Shown: positions 7,901-16,800, counted from the stretch's first letter. The stretch: 64,000 nucleotides of DNA from Opitutales bacterium UBA2995 (GCA_002346535.1 DDZZ01000063.1:1-64000), one strand, 5' to 3'. Made by a program: numbers and translations. The notes: generated by a model not told the origin, from the sequence alone.

Positions 7901-10610
7901 GCCTCTAGCCCCACGCCCCTATGAGAACTGCCTACAGATCCTCGGCGCCCGCGAACATAACTTGAAGAACATTTCAGTGGACATCCCTCACAACGAAATA
8001 TCGGTGGTAACGGGTGTTTCCGGCTCAGGAAAATCCAGCCTTGCGTTCGATATTGTCTTCGCGGAAGGACAGCGGCGGTTTCTTGAATCGATGTCGGCCT
8101 ACGCAAGGCAGTTTGTGGAACAACTCCCACGACCCGATATTGATGATCTGCGGGGTATCGCACCAACAGTTGCCATAGAACAACGTGTTACACGAGGCAG
8201 CCGCAAATCTACCGTCGCGACGATCACGGAAGTTGCCCAATACCTCAGGCTGCTTTATGCCCGGCTTGGTATCCAGCATTCCCCTGCGTCTGGCCTTCCA
8301 GTAATTTCCTTGAGCCTATCAGCCCTGGTAAAGCATTTGGAAGGCTTGCTCGGCCAGGCAAGATACAAACGACAAAAAAACCTCTTTCTTGCAGCGCCTC
8401 TTATCCGTGGACGGAAGGGGCACCATGAACCGATTGCCAAGTGGGTGGCCCAACAAGGCTACAAGTTGATGCGCATCGACGGAACGATTATAGAGGTAGC
8501 CAAATTCAAAAAACTATCCCGCTACAAGGAACACGATATCGAAGTCATCCTGACTGACTTGGGTAGGGCCGGATTACCTGCCCGGAGGAAATCGGATGGA
8601 CCAAGTGGGTCGCCACCAACCAAAGAACTTACCAACCTGATCAAACGCGCTCTGAAGCTCGGCAAAGGCTCGACACTACTGCTCGACAGTAAGAGCAACA
8701 ATCTCATCTGGTTATCCACCGAACGGGTAGATCCAATAACGGGTGAAGCTTACCCCGAGCTGGACCCCAAACACTTCTCCTGGAACAGCTCAAAGGGCTG
8801 GTGCCCCGACTGTAAGGGCAACGGGAATATCTGGTACGAAAACGAGGATGGTAGCGCGGACCGAAAATGGTTTCTCGAAACTTGCGAATCCTGTGAAGGA
8901 AAACGGCTGAATCTTCTTTCAAGAAATGTCTACCTGAATTTCAAGGATGGCTCATCGTTAAGCTTGCCCGGCTTGTTAAAGCTTGCACCGGAAGCATTGC
9001 TTAAAAATCTGCGAAACCTACGCCTGGATCGAAAAGGGGAAGCGGTCATGACTGACATTCTTCCGCAGATTGAGAAGCGCCTGAAATTTATGGAACAAGT
9101 CGGGTTGGATTACCTGGGCATGGATCGTCCGACCTCAACCTTATCGAGCGGAGAAACCCAACGGATCCGCCTAGCCGCTCAATTGGGCTCTAACTTGTCG
9201 GGTGTCCTTTACGTATTGGATGAACCTTCCATCGGACTCCATGCTCAAGACAACGAACGATTGATCAAGTCCCTTAAGGATCTAAAAACTCGGGGAAATA
9301 CACTTCTGGTTGTCGAACACGATGACGAAACCATGGAACAGGCAGATCACATCATCGACTTGGGTCCGGGAGCAGGAATCCACGGTGGCAAACTGTTGGC
9401 CAATGGAAGCCTTAAGCAGATTCTTAAAAACAAGAAATCCCTCACCGGAGAATTTCTCAAAAAGGGCATCCCCCACCCTATACGGGGTGAATACCGACAA
9501 CTTCCGCCTGCCTGCAAGCCAAGAAAACGGATCCCTCAAGATTGGCTGATCCTGAAAAATCCTAAATTGAGGAATTTAAAAGGTGACGACCTCCATATAC
9601 CCATTAAGAAATTGACCATGGTCGGAGGAATTTCCGGAGCCGGGAAATCAACTCTTATTCGAGACTTGCTTCATCCGATTGCAGACTACGCTCGAAAATA
9701 TAAGGACGCGAAAGTACACGAACGTGAGTTTTCCCAGTACGTCGATTTGCCCAACACCCATTCTGAGAAACCGTTTTCCCAACTGATAAACGGACATCAA
9801 TTTCGCGCGGTTATTGAGGTGGATCAAAATCCGATTGGTAAAACGCCCCGATCTACACCGGCTACTTACATTGGAGCCATGGATATCATTCGCCGCTTTT
9901 TTGCCAACTTGCCCGAGGCGAAAATACGCGGCATGAATGCTAGCACTTTTTCCTTCAATACGGCTCAAGGCAGGTGCGAAACCTGCAAAGGGTCAGCGAA
10001 GATCAAACTTGAAATGAGTTTTCTGCCCAATGCCTATATGACTTGTGAAGATTGCAACGGCTCACGCTATGGTCCGGAACTAAATGACCTTATGTGGAAG
10101 GGAAAAACCATCGCGGATGTTTTAAACATGTCCTTTGAGGAAGCTGCCGATTTTTTCAAAAATCATAGCAAACTCAGCGACATGCTGGGATTGATGCTGC
10201 AAACAGGCCTTGGCTACCTGACTTTGGGTCAAAGCAGCCCCACCCTCTCAGGTGGCGAAGCGCAGCGTCTGAAGCTCGTAAGCGAACTCTCCAAAGGCCT
10301 CCCCAGCTTCCGGGATAAAAGTCACGCTATCCAATTTCAAAACCTTTACATCCTCGAAGAGCCCACCATCGGCCTACACATGAGCGATTGTGAGAAATTA
10401 ATCCGCCTCCTACATCAACTGGTCGATCAGGGGCACACGGTAGTCGTGATCGAACACAACCTCGACCTTCTTGCCGAAGCAGACTACTTGGTGGAGATCG
10501 GCCCTAAAGGAGGTGAGGCAGGCGGTAGAATTCTTTACCAAGGCCCCGTAAATGGACTGCGACAAATCAAAAAAAGCCCTACTTGGCCGTTCCTTAGGAA
10601 AAAGCTTTAA
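4920..10610 (+). CDS. uvrA: Tandem (double-length) UvrA excinuclease subunit
   Basis: UvrA is the damage-sensing ATPase of UvrABC nucleotide excision repair. Normal UvrA has about 940 residues and two ABC modules; this one has 1896 and four. Walker A motifs are GLSGAGKSS (about residue 33), GVSGSGKST (about 638), GVSGSGKSS (about 1031) and GGISGAGKST (about 1569). The signatures are LSGGEIERVNL, LSGGESQRLKL, LSSGETQRIRL and LSGGEAQRLKL. Walker B is LDEP in the first three modules but LEEP in the fourth. The CX2C zinc modules after FSFN in modules 2 and 4 are intact. In modules 1 and 3 the first CX2C pair seen in ordinary UvrA is absent (only GACPEC, GWCPDC and later CESC/CPSC remain). A hydrophilic linker, about residues 940-1000, joins the halves. 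Chlamydial UvrA has the same double architecture, so an intramolecular dimer is likely. GTG start at 4920; no Shine-Dalgarno seen. Confidence 0.96.
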   Translation: MPQEFIYLKGVRQNNLKGFDLEIPLRQLIVVTGLSGAGKSSLVFETLHAEGQRRYVETFSPYTRQFLELLDRPKLDSVENIRPSIAIQQSNTVKTTRSTVGTMTELTDFLKIWFSHVATLYDPETGKEVEDDNPDTIWKKIRASCPGEQLLMTFRIEWPKQLKWPEILRPIKAQGYTRVLFKGKIFKLDDLKPSQIRKEPLFVIQDKIRIAARNRSRFIESAQTALHFGKGELVFFKENGKPAGKYSLGLHSPESDKRFKPATPALFSFNSPIGACPECRGFGRIIRVDYHLAIPNRKLSIKEGAIKAWQGAVYSENRKDLEAFCRKLGIPTNVPFEDLNEDQQEFVIQGDPDYGKKGRKWPNAWYGLKGFFNWLETKTYRMHARVFLSRYRTYIRCPSCEGTRLKPESLNWKWRRKKLPDLYQIPVQDLLPLVRDHFKTTGDNQVDLAYESILTRLTYLVQVGLGYLTLDRPSKTLSGGEIERVNLTTCLGTSLVDTLFVLDEPSIGLHSRDIDQLIRILRNLTDAGNTVVVVEHDESIIRAADQLIEIGPKPGNQGGELVFQGSLTDLLNDPISITGKYLSNRKTIDPPIKRRSVKTRSKTRSLRTPFISFNNVSKHNIHRQNFKIPLERFVCLTGVSGSGKSTLLDNVIHQKLKQARGLMAENPAEVAKVDCPVSFADVVLVDQGPVTKTPRSNPILFVNAWDEVRNLYAKTEEALSQGFTAAYFSFNAGQGRCDSCTGLGYEQVEMQFLSDVFVTCPICEGERFKPEILKIKWRDKSISQILQMTVIEAVELFDDQPKLKTRLQSLEAVGLGYLTLGQPLNTLSGGESQRLKLVKYLPQVEDNTDPYLLLLDEPTTGLHKHDVKRLIGVLHQLVNEGHSVVVIEHNLDMIKCADWLLELGPEAGAAGGRVIAEGPPEQVIKKKIPSQPFLIQELNRQKSEFSSERSDKTGGEANRNSQKSEKLQVTESFDSYKTNPHHDDSPQLLSGGGSPLAPRPYENCLQILGAREHNLKNISVDIPHNEISVVTGVSGSGKSSLAFDIVFAEGQRRFLESMSAYARQFVEQLPRPDIDDLRGIAPTVAIEQRVTRGSRKSTVATITEVAQYLRLLYARLGIQHSPASGLPVISLSLSALVKHLEGLLGQARYKRQKNLFLAAPLIRGRKGHHEPIAKWVAQQGYKLMRIDGTIIEVAKFKKLSRYKEHDIEVILTDLGRAGLPARRKSDGPSGSPPTKELTNLIKRALKLGKGSTLLLDSKSNNLIWLSTERVDPITGEAYPELDPKHFSWNSSKGWCPDCKGNGNIWYENEDGSADRKWFLETCESCEGKRLNLLSRNVYLNFKDGSSLSLPGLLKLAPEALLKNLRNLRLDRKGEAVMTDILPQIEKRLKFMEQVGLDYLGMDRPTSTLSSGETQRIRLAAQLGSNLSGVLYVLDEPSIGLHAQDNERLIKSLKDLKTRGNTLLVVEHDDETMEQADHIIDLGPGAGIHGGKLLANGSLKQILKNKKSLTGEFLKKGIPHPIRGEYRQLPPACKPRKRIPQDWLILKNPKLRNLKGDDLHIPIKKLTMVGGISGAGKSTLIRDLLHPIADYARKYKDAKVHEREFSQYVDLPNTHSEKPFSQLINGHQFRAVIEVDQNPIGKTPRSTPATYIGAMDIIRRFFANLPEAKIRGMNASTFSFNTAQGRCETCKGSAKIKLEMSFLPNAYMTCEDCNGSRYGPELNDLMWKGKTIADVLNMSFEEAADFFKNHSKLSDMLGLMLQTGLGYLTLGQSSPTLSGGEAQRLKLVSELSKGLPSFRDKSHAIQFQNLYILEEPTIGLHMSDCEKLIRLLHQLVDQGHTVVVIEHNLDLLAEADYLVEIGPKGGEAGGRILYQGPVNGLRQIKKSPTWPFLRKKL

Positions 10611-10620
10611 GGACAATAAA

Positions 10621-11010
10621 TCAAGATACGAGCTCCTCAATTCCATCCAATGGATTCGGACCCATCTTTTTTCTAATAAGGCCGGAAACCGCCAGGAATT
10701 GTACCCAAAAGGGCAGACCTGAGTTCTTAAAACCGATACTATGTTTCAATTTGAAGCTCTGCGGACCCTTGGAGGTCAGTTGATAAACTTCATCAATCAA
10801 TTTAACCCCGGATGTGTCAGTAGAAAACTCATAGCGAAGCCTGACTAAAGATCCTGATTCGTACTTTACAATATCACCAACTGTATAATGACTCGTATCG
10901 CTCAATTGGAAGGTAGCGGTAAAACGAGCCCCTTGTCCTTCACCATCCATCTCACTCGCACTTATGCAATTCTTGTTCCGTGCAGGCATGCTTGCGAGAT
11001 CATTGATCAC
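10621..11010 (-). CDS. Hypothetical protein, SRPBCC/cyclase-like end
   Basis: Open frame of 129 residues with a GTG start at 11010; a stop lies just upstream in frame. The segment from about residue 20 (EGQGARFTATFQLSD) through alternating strands to a C-terminal amphipathic helix resembles the second half of SRPBCC/polyketide-cyclase-like ligand-binding proteins, but the match is by impression only. If so, the N-terminal strands are missing and the gene could be a remnant. It converges with uvrA, whose stop lies 10 bases away. No signal peptide is visible. Function unknown. Confidence 0.45.
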   Translation of the reverse strand: MINDLASMPARNKNCISASEMDGEGQGARFTATFQLSDTSHYTVGDIVKYESGSLVRLRYEFSTDTSGVKLIDEVYQLTSKGPQSFKLKHSIGFKNSGLPFWVQFLAVSGLIRKKMGPNPLDGIEELVS

Positions 11011-11105
11011 TACCCACAGGCACTATGTAAGTTCTGAGCGAAACAATTTTCACCTATCGAAATTGCAGCAATAATGTTTCCGCAATGTCGATAAATTAGA
11101 GCAAT

Positions 11106-12317
11106 TTAATCTCCAGTATCGACTCGCATCCTACAGTAGACAGAAGCACTGTACGGCATTTTAATGACCGATGCCTGAACTGTATTCTCGATGATGATTC
11201 CATCCACTCCATCGACCGCTTCTGTCCAGGGGCCGTTGACAAAGTCGAAGGTGGTTTCAAAACCAAATGATAAAAAAGGACCGCCCACCACAGGTGGGTA
11301 TGTAAATACAACATAAGGGACCCCTGCAATATTCTCAGGGGTTATCATCGGAGACTGTACGCTGTCGGGCCGTTTCGGATTGAAGTCAAAATAGAATTCA
11401 AATGCATTGATGAACGCGTCTCCATCCGGATTGCCATCTTCAGCGGCATCCTCCGACTCCGGATAATCAAATTCGGATTGGCGCCAATTGTCGTAGTCTG
11501 ACACCTGGACGCTTATAAAGACGACATCACTCGTTTCTATAAGTTCGTTTTTCGTAGCCTGAACACGATAAGCTCCATCCAGCACCGGAGTTGCATTGGG
11601 TACCGAATAAGTTGAATCGGTAGCACCCATAATATCAGCAAATACATTCAGATTAGCACCCACATTTCGTTGCCATTGATAGGTTGTCCCTCCGGGATTG
11701 AACACCTCGACAGACAATTCTGCGGTTGCACCCCAAGGAACAACCAAGCTTTGAGGCTGACTGCTAATTTCGGGCGGTTCATCGGTGATGCGGAATGCGA
11801 ACTGCAATTCGATGGGAGGCCCCTGATAGGTTGATTCATTCTCCCAGGTCAGAATTTTTAAATTCATAGGAAACTCGCCACTAGTATCAGGAACTCCGGT
11901 AAATGTGATAATACCGGGCACGGGCACTTCAGGGACCTGACCTTCGGGAGTCACGTTGGTAACCATGCCGGGCGGCAGATCTCCAGTAAGTTCGACGGTA
12001 GCGGGTATAGCGCGCTCCGCCCGGATAACGGCATTCAGCTGGGCACCAGCAACAGAGACGATAAAACCCTGGTTATTCGTATTCGGCAGTACGGAAAGAT
12101 CCCCAGTTGCACCTGTAACAGTATTATAAACGCCGGTGGTAATAGCGGCACCGGCAATCCACTTAATCAAATGGGCGGCTCGAGGAGCACTCAGAAACTG
12201 AAAATCATCTACGATGCGAACCAACGGAGTTCTTTGCAGAAACACTATCAGAAATAAACCAGACCAGGTTAACCGGTAGTTAATGAGTGTAAGCCACCTG
12301 AAAAAAGGGGGTTGCAT
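11106..12317 (-). CDS. Secreted or surface Ig-like protein with verrucomicrobial N-terminal membrane module
   Basis: 403 residues. The N-terminus has a hydrophobic helix (about residues 16-30, TWSGLFLIVFLQRTP), then a module shared with the paralogue at 12981-14405: LQRxPxVR, a PRxxH step, a second hydrophobic stretch and YNTVTGAxGDL. Residues about 95-165 look like a He_PIG-type putative Ig domain (LPPGMV ... GVPDTSGEFPMNL). Residues about 180-265 form an Ig-like domain (ISSQPQSLVVPWGATAELSV, YQWQRN, DGAYRVQA). The C-terminal part has an acidic DGNPDGDAFINAFEFYF segment typical of verrucomicrobial extracellular proteins, followed by a beta-rich end domain. It is probably exported and membrane- or surface-attached. 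The ligand is unknown. Its codon use looks like that of its neighbours. Confidence 0.8.
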   Translation of the reverse strand: MQPPFFRWLTLINYRLTWSGLFLIVFLQRTPLVRIVDDFQFLSAPRAAHLIKWIAGAAITTGVYNTVTGATGDLSVLPNTNNQGFIVSVAGAQLNAVIRAERAIPATVELTGDLPPGMVTNVTPEGQVPEVPVPGIITFTGVPDTSGEFPMNLKILTWENESTYQGPPIELQFAFRITDEPPEISSQPQSLVVPWGATAELSVEVFNPGGTTYQWQRNVGANLNVFADIMGATDSTYSVPNATPVLDGAYRVQATKNELIETSDVVFISVQVSDYDNWRQSEFDYPESEDAAEDGNPDGDAFINAFEFYFDFNPKRPDSVQSPMITPENIAGVPYVVFTYPPVVGGPFLSFGFETTFDFVNGPWTEAVDGVDGIIIENTVQASVIKMPYSASVYCRMRVDTGD

Positions 12318-12579
12318 ATATATTCAACTGATCTGTGCACCCCGGATCAGGGCAAACAGCACGGATCTTGGTAACAAAAGAATGGATACGTTAAAACTGA
12401 TGCCATCATCAAATCAACCTAATATCCGCAGTTAAAATTAGCCGAAAATTAACCTTATACACCGACTTTCTTCGCCATTAGGGCATAACAGATTCATACT
12501 TTTTTTAATCGATACGTTATAAAAGCCTAATCGGATTCAGGAATCCCCAACCTTCGATTCGATTGGCATAATCATCCAA

Positions 12580-12907
12580 TTACCTGACAACCGAAACTCG
12601 TATATACCTGCTTTCCGACAAAATATTAGGACTGGTCAATCCAAACAGGATCTTCCCGTCCTGGACCGTTTCGACTATAGAATTTCCATCCATTATTAAT
12701 TGAAACGTCGATCCAATCACACTGGAGGCGATGGCTCTCCAATTAACCAAATCCTGACTTTCCTCCAAACTGATTATAACATCCGTCGCATCAAAATTAC
12801 GGGGACACGATAGTAAGCAACTTACCAGAATACCTGTCAAAGCTCAGGTTAGTTTGTTCGCTGAACACATTTGAATGCGAACGAGGATGCAGCCTAAAAC
12901 CAGCCTT
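12580..12907 (-). pseudogene. Decayed C-terminal fragment of a surface protein
   Basis: The open part (12580-12840, TTG) encodes 86 residues whose core ISLEESQDLVNW and end SRYIRVSVVR match the closing beta domain common in secreted verrucomicrobial proteins. Upstream, a different frame continues with NVFSEQTNLSFDRYSGK before a stop, so at least one frameshift separates the two pieces. The fragment lies between two intact Ig-like surface genes on the same strand and may be what is left of a third. No signal peptide or start region is present. Confidence 0.5.
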
Positions 12908-12980
12908 TCTCCAATGCTAGGTATGGCCTAATATTCTTGAAGAACTGACTCTGAAATCCTTTACTTTTAAAGTATCTAAC

Positions 12981-14405
12981 TTAAAGTTCGGAGGAAATAA
13001 ACAATCGCGTAAACAGTACTGAATTGGCGGGTACTTTAACGAAGTAGCCCTCGGCGTTGTTTTCGATGATCACGCCATCGGTTCCATTTTGCAGAGCAGA
13101 AAAATTTGCCAAATTGGGCGTATCGGATCCTTGCGGAGTAATGTAAGACTCACCCCCGGAAGGAACTGGCGGGTATTGAAATACGGCATACAATACTCCT
13201 TCGATGGACTCCGTAAATGTTTCTGAACTGGCTGCCGAATCAGGTTTACTCGGATCTCCCCCAAAAAGAAATTCGACAAAATTGATAAAGGGATCTGAAT
13301 CATTGTTTTGATCCTCCCCTGCCTCAACGGCAAAGGGGTCCTCAAAATTCATATCCCGCCAGGCTTGAAAACCGGTTGCGTTCACAACGAGAGCCGCCAC
13401 AGCGCTAATTTCCATAGCTGCGCCTCGGATCGCAACCACCTGGTAATTACCCGCATCATTGGATGTAATGTTGGCAAGGTCCAGAGCAAGTCCCGTCTGC
13501 CCAGGTAGGTCGTCAAAGATCTCGGGATTCTCTACATTTTGCTTCTGCCACTGGAAAGTGACTCCTTCAGCATCAGCTACCGCAACGGATAATTCGGCTG
13601 CGCCTCCCCAATCCGCTGCCTGATTGGTCGGTTGCTGGGTGAAAAGCGCATTTACGTTAACCGTAACAGGATCGCTGGCAACCGTTCCGCCCCCATCGGT
13701 TATAGCCACTTGGTAAACCCCGTTATTTGCGGTAAAGCCATTTTCAAAACTCAAAGTGGCATCCGTTGCGTCGGGTATATCGTCAAATACTTCAGGATTA
13801 TCCACATTTTGTTTCTGCCATTGATAAGTCGTCCCTTCCGGTTGTTTTATTGCTACGGATAGTTCGAAAGGATGTCCCCAGTCAACCTGCTGATTTTGAG
13901 GCTGCTGCTTGATAACGGGACCCACAGTCTCTACTCTGATGGTAAAACTGACAGGAGTTGCTTCTGTTCCACGCATGTTGGGACGCCGCCATGCCCGAAC
14001 AGTTATTGGCCATTCACCCGTTTCTGTCGGAATTCCAGAAATGGTTGCCTCTCCATCGATGATGGTGTTCCAGGTTATTCCATCGGGAATATCCCCATCG
14101 AGAACCCAGGTTTTAGGCGTATTACCCGATCCTTCCACTCGAACACGAAGAAGCAGTGGATCGCCAAGATTGATCGTGGTCTGGCTGAAGTTTTCCTCCA
14201 AAAACAAATCACCGGATGCACCTGTGACCGTATTATAGGACCCAACAACGATGGCACCGGTAACAACGGCCCATATATGCTGGATGCGTGGAATTAATGA
14301 AAATTCAACTTCTGCAATGAAACGAACGACTGGAGAGCGTTGAAGCATCATGGCCAGAACAAATACAGACCATGAAAGTTTAGTGAGGAAGATTTTTAAT
14401 TTCAT
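12981..14405 (-). CDS. Secreted or surface protein with two Ig-like repeats, paralogue of the downstream gene
   Basis: 474 residues from the ATG at 14405, preferred over an in-frame TTG at 14459 because it puts the hydrophobic helix (LSWSVFVLAMMLQRSP) at the same distance from the start as in the 11106-12317 protein. The shared module follows: LQRSPVVRF, PRIQH, hydrophobic stretch, YNTVTGASGDLF. A He_PIG-like domain (about residues 80-155, DGDIPDGITW ... GIPTETGEWPITV) precedes two Ig-like repeats (about residues 170-260 and 262-350), each with YQWQKQNVDNPEVFDD or FQWQKQNVENPEIFDD wording. The two repeats are therefore recent duplicates. The acidic EDQNNDSDPFINFVEFLFGG segment and a beta-rich end domain complete it. 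It is probably an extracellular binding or adhesion protein; the partner is unknown. Confidence 0.8.
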   Translation of the reverse strand: MKLKIFLTKLSWSVFVLAMMLQRSPVVRFIAEVEFSLIPRIQHIWAVVTGAIVVGSYNTVTGASGDLFLEENFSQTTINLGDPLLLRVRVEGSGNTPKTWVLDGDIPDGITWNTIIDGEATISGIPTETGEWPITVRAWRRPNMRGTEATPVSFTIRVETVGPVIKQQPQNQQVDWGHPFELSVAIKQPEGTTYQWQKQNVDNPEVFDDIPDATDATLSFENGFTANNGVYQVAITDGGGTVASDPVTVNVNALFTQQPTNQAADWGGAAELSVAVADAEGVTFQWQKQNVENPEIFDDLPGQTGLALDLANITSNDAGNYQVVAIRGAAMEISAVAALVVNATGFQAWRDMNFEDPFAVEAGEDQNNDSDPFINFVEFLFGGDPSKPDSAASSETFTESIEGVLYAVFQYPPVPSGGESYITPQGSDTPNLANFSALQNGTDGVIIENNAEGYFVKVPANSVLFTRLFISSEL

Positions 14406-14663
14406 GAGCGCCAATGCCATATACGTTAAGTTAAAAGCATTGGTTGCAAAATATTTCAATTAATCGAACAACCGCAGATTTTCCGGAATTGAAATTGTAT
14501 TCCTCCAAAAAAAACGGGCCAAAACAAGAGAATTTTAAAGCTTCATAAAATGGAGGGTATTTCCAGGCAGAACAGATACAAATAACCCAATTGTATGGCG
14601 TTGACAGGCCGGAAGACCCGGTAGATGGTCTCGCCGTTCTTAAAAACTGAACCGATAACGGAT

Positions 14664-15983
14664 ATGACAACAATTACAGACATTCGCGCGCGCGAGATCA
14701 TGGATTCCCGCGGTAACCCAACCGTTGAAGTAGACGTCGAGTTGGAAAGTGGCGTCGTCGGACGGGCCGCAGTCCCCTCCGGTGCAAGTACGGGCGTCAA
14801 TGAAGCCTTGGAATTGCGGGACGGAATGGTTACGGCCAAGCAATTGCCCAAAGGTATTAATGGAAAGAAACGATACCTGGGGAAAGGAGTCCTCAAGGCC
14901 GTTGCTAATGTACATGAAAAGATCGCACCTGAGCTTATTGGCCAGGATTCAGCGAGTCAGGCTGGCATTGACAGGACCATGCTCGATCTCGATGGGACCG
15001 CCAATAAAAAGAACCTCGGCGCCAATGCGATTTTAGGTGTTTCCATGGCTACGGCTAAAGCGGCAGCTTCGGCGCTGGAACTTCCTTTGTATCGTTACCT
15101 GGGTGGTACAAACGCCAAAGTTTTACCGGTGCCCATGATGAACATCATGAATGGTGGTGCCCATTCGGACGCGCCGATCGATATCCAGGAATTCATGATT
15201 ATGCCAAAAGGGGCTCAATCTTTCAGTAAAGCCCTACGCATGGGAGCGGAAATTTTCCACGCCCTTAAAGGTGTATTAAAAGGCAAAAACCTTTCGACGG
15301 CCGTAGGAGACGAAGGCGGCTTTGCCCCCCAAATCGAATCCAATGAAGCAGCGCTCGAAGTGATTGCCCTGGCTGTCAAAAAAGCAGGCTACAAACTGGG
15401 TAAGGAAATATTCATCGCCTTAGATGTCGCGTCCTCCGAATTTTATAACAGCAAATCCAAACGCTACCTCTTTTCAAAGTCCGATGGATCCAAAAAGACC
15501 TATAAGCAGATGGTTGCCTTTCTCAAAGATATGCAGGCACGCTATCCGATTCTTTCAATCGAGGATGGCTGCGATGAAAACGATTGGACAGGCTGGAAAC
15601 ACATGACCGAAGAAATGGGGGCTGATACTCAGCTTGTTGGGGATGACCTCTTTGTTACGAACACGGCTTTCCTCAAAAAGGGAATCGATATGGGCGTGGC
15701 AAACTCAATCCTTGTAAAGGTAAACCAGATTGGGACGCTGACTGAGACATTCGACGCCGTCGAGATGGCCAATGAAAACAAATACACCGCGGTCATTTCG
15801 CATCGATCCGGCGAAACAGAGGACGCCACTATTGCAGACATCGCGGTGGCAACCAACGCCGGCCAAATAAAAACTGGGTCACTCTCCCGCAGTGACCGTA
15901 TAGCCAAATACAACCAGCTCCTTCGCATCGAAGAAGAGCTGGGAAGACATGCCGTCTATGGTGGTGTAATTGGCAAAATTTGA
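14664..15983 (+). CDS. eno: Enolase
   Basis: Phosphopyruvate hydratase (2-phosphoglycerate to phosphoenolpyruvate), 439 residues, the usual length. Family landmarks appear in order: IMDSRGNPTVEVDVEL at the start, SGASTG loop, NGGAHSDAPIDIQEFMI, DEGGFAP (proton-donor region), LDVASSEFY and SIEDGCDENDW (metal ligands), GDDLFVTN, ILVKVNQIGTLTET with the catalytic lysine, SHRSGETED and the closing KTGSLSRSDRIAKYNQLLRI. The frame extends 13 codons further upstream, but the ATG at 14664 matches the family start. It is an isolated cytoplasmic glycolytic gene on the plus strand. No Shine-Dalgarno is visible. No terminator was found after the stop. Confidence 0.97.
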   Translation: MTTITDIRAREIMDSRGNPTVEVDVELESGVVGRAAVPSGASTGVNEALELRDGMVTAKQLPKGINGKKRYLGKGVLKAVANVHEKIAPELIGQDSASQAGIDRTMLDLDGTANKKNLGANAILGVSMATAKAAASALELPLYRYLGGTNAKVLPVPMMNIMNGGAHSDAPIDIQEFMIMPKGAQSFSKALRMGAEIFHALKGVLKGKNLSTAVGDEGGFAPQIESNEAALEVIALAVKKAGYKLGKEIFIALDVASSEFYNSKSKRYLFSKSDGSKKTYKQMVAFLKDMQARYPILSIEDGCDENDWTGWKHMTEEMGADTQLVGDDLFVTNTAFLKKGIDMGVANSILVKVNQIGTLTETFDAVEMANENKYTAVISHRSGETEDATIADIAVATNAGQIKTGSLSRSDRIAKYNQLLRIEEELGRHAVYGGVIGKI

Positions 15984-16365
15984 TTCAGAAATGGAAAACT
16001 AATTTTAGACTTATAAAGGAAGGATCACTTTGTATTTGCGCTCTGCACTCAGCCTCGGACTGACATGCCGAGTAAACGTGCTTCCGGGCTTGGTTACGCA
16101 CAGCAGCGCGCGCGCCCATCAGTCGTAGCCCCGACATCTCAATTACGTAATTAAAACAGATTTTAGCCCTGCACCTCTATGATTGTTCGATAGTTGTCTT
16201 AGAAAAGAATTCGGCCGTTTCCGGAGCCTTGGAAAGCTAGAGGATGATGGACAAGCCAATAAACTGTGAAAACTCACAACCTGAAAATGACAGCTATTTT
16301 GTCTCTTTTGTGCTTTCTGTGGTTCCAATTAATCAATCATAGTATTCCGCGAGCTCAAAATAAGT
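15984..16365. other. Intergenic region, no gene seen
   Basis: About 380 bases between enolase and the HemJ-like gene. No open frame with credible codon use was found on either strand. Bases 16061-16147 share flanking words with 43656-43753 (tgacatgccg near the start and gacatctcaatt near the end, similar spacing), suggesting a decayed dispersed repeat. The gap presumably holds the hemJ promoter, but no clear -35/-10 pair could be assigned. Confidence 0.5.
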
Positions 16366-16800
16366 ATGTCAGGACAATTCTACCTTTGGACTAAGACCAT
16401 TCACCTGGTCATGGTAATGGCCTGGATGGTGAGTATTTTTTATTTACCCCGGATACTCGTACATATTGTGGAAGCAAACGCAGCGGGACAGAATACCGAT
16501 CGGCTGTTCATCATGGCCCGTAAACTTTTCAAGTTTGGCAATATCATGTCGCTTATCGCAATAGCGACCGGATTATGGATTGGCAATTCTATGGGGTTCT
16601 TCTCCGGACAAGGGTGGCTTCATGCCAAAACATTTCTTGTTATAATATTTCTTGGGTACAATCACGTGACATTTGGACTGGTAAAGAAAGCGGAGAAAGG
16701 AGAGCTCACATGGTCCTCGGGTGCGCTAAGATGGTTTAACGAGCTGCCGATTCTGCTAGTCGTTGTAGTCGTTTACCTAGTTCTGGCGAAACCCATATAG
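16366..16800 (+). CDS. hemJ: HemJ-type protoporphyrinogen IX oxidase-like membrane protein
   Basis: Membrane protein of 144 residues with about four helices. It matches the HemJ/UPF0093 pattern: KTIHLVMVMAWMVSIFYLPR in helix 1 (conserved His and Trp), WLHAKTFLVIIFLGYNH before helix 3, and the closing FNELPILLVVVVVYLVLAKP. HemJ oxidises protoporphyrinogen IX to protoporphyrin IX in haem synthesis in many Gram-negative bacteria lacking HemG and HemY. The length agrees with short HemJ proteins. No other haem genes are adjacent. A more distant CopD-like role cannot be fully excluded. Confidence 0.85.
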   Translation: MSGQFYLWTKTIHLVMVMAWMVSIFYLPRILVHIVEANAAGQNTDRLFIMARKLFKFGNIMSLIAIATGLWIGNSMGFFSGQGWLHAKTFLVIIFLGYNHVTFGLVKKAEKGELTWSSGALRWFNELPILLVVVVVYLVLAKPI

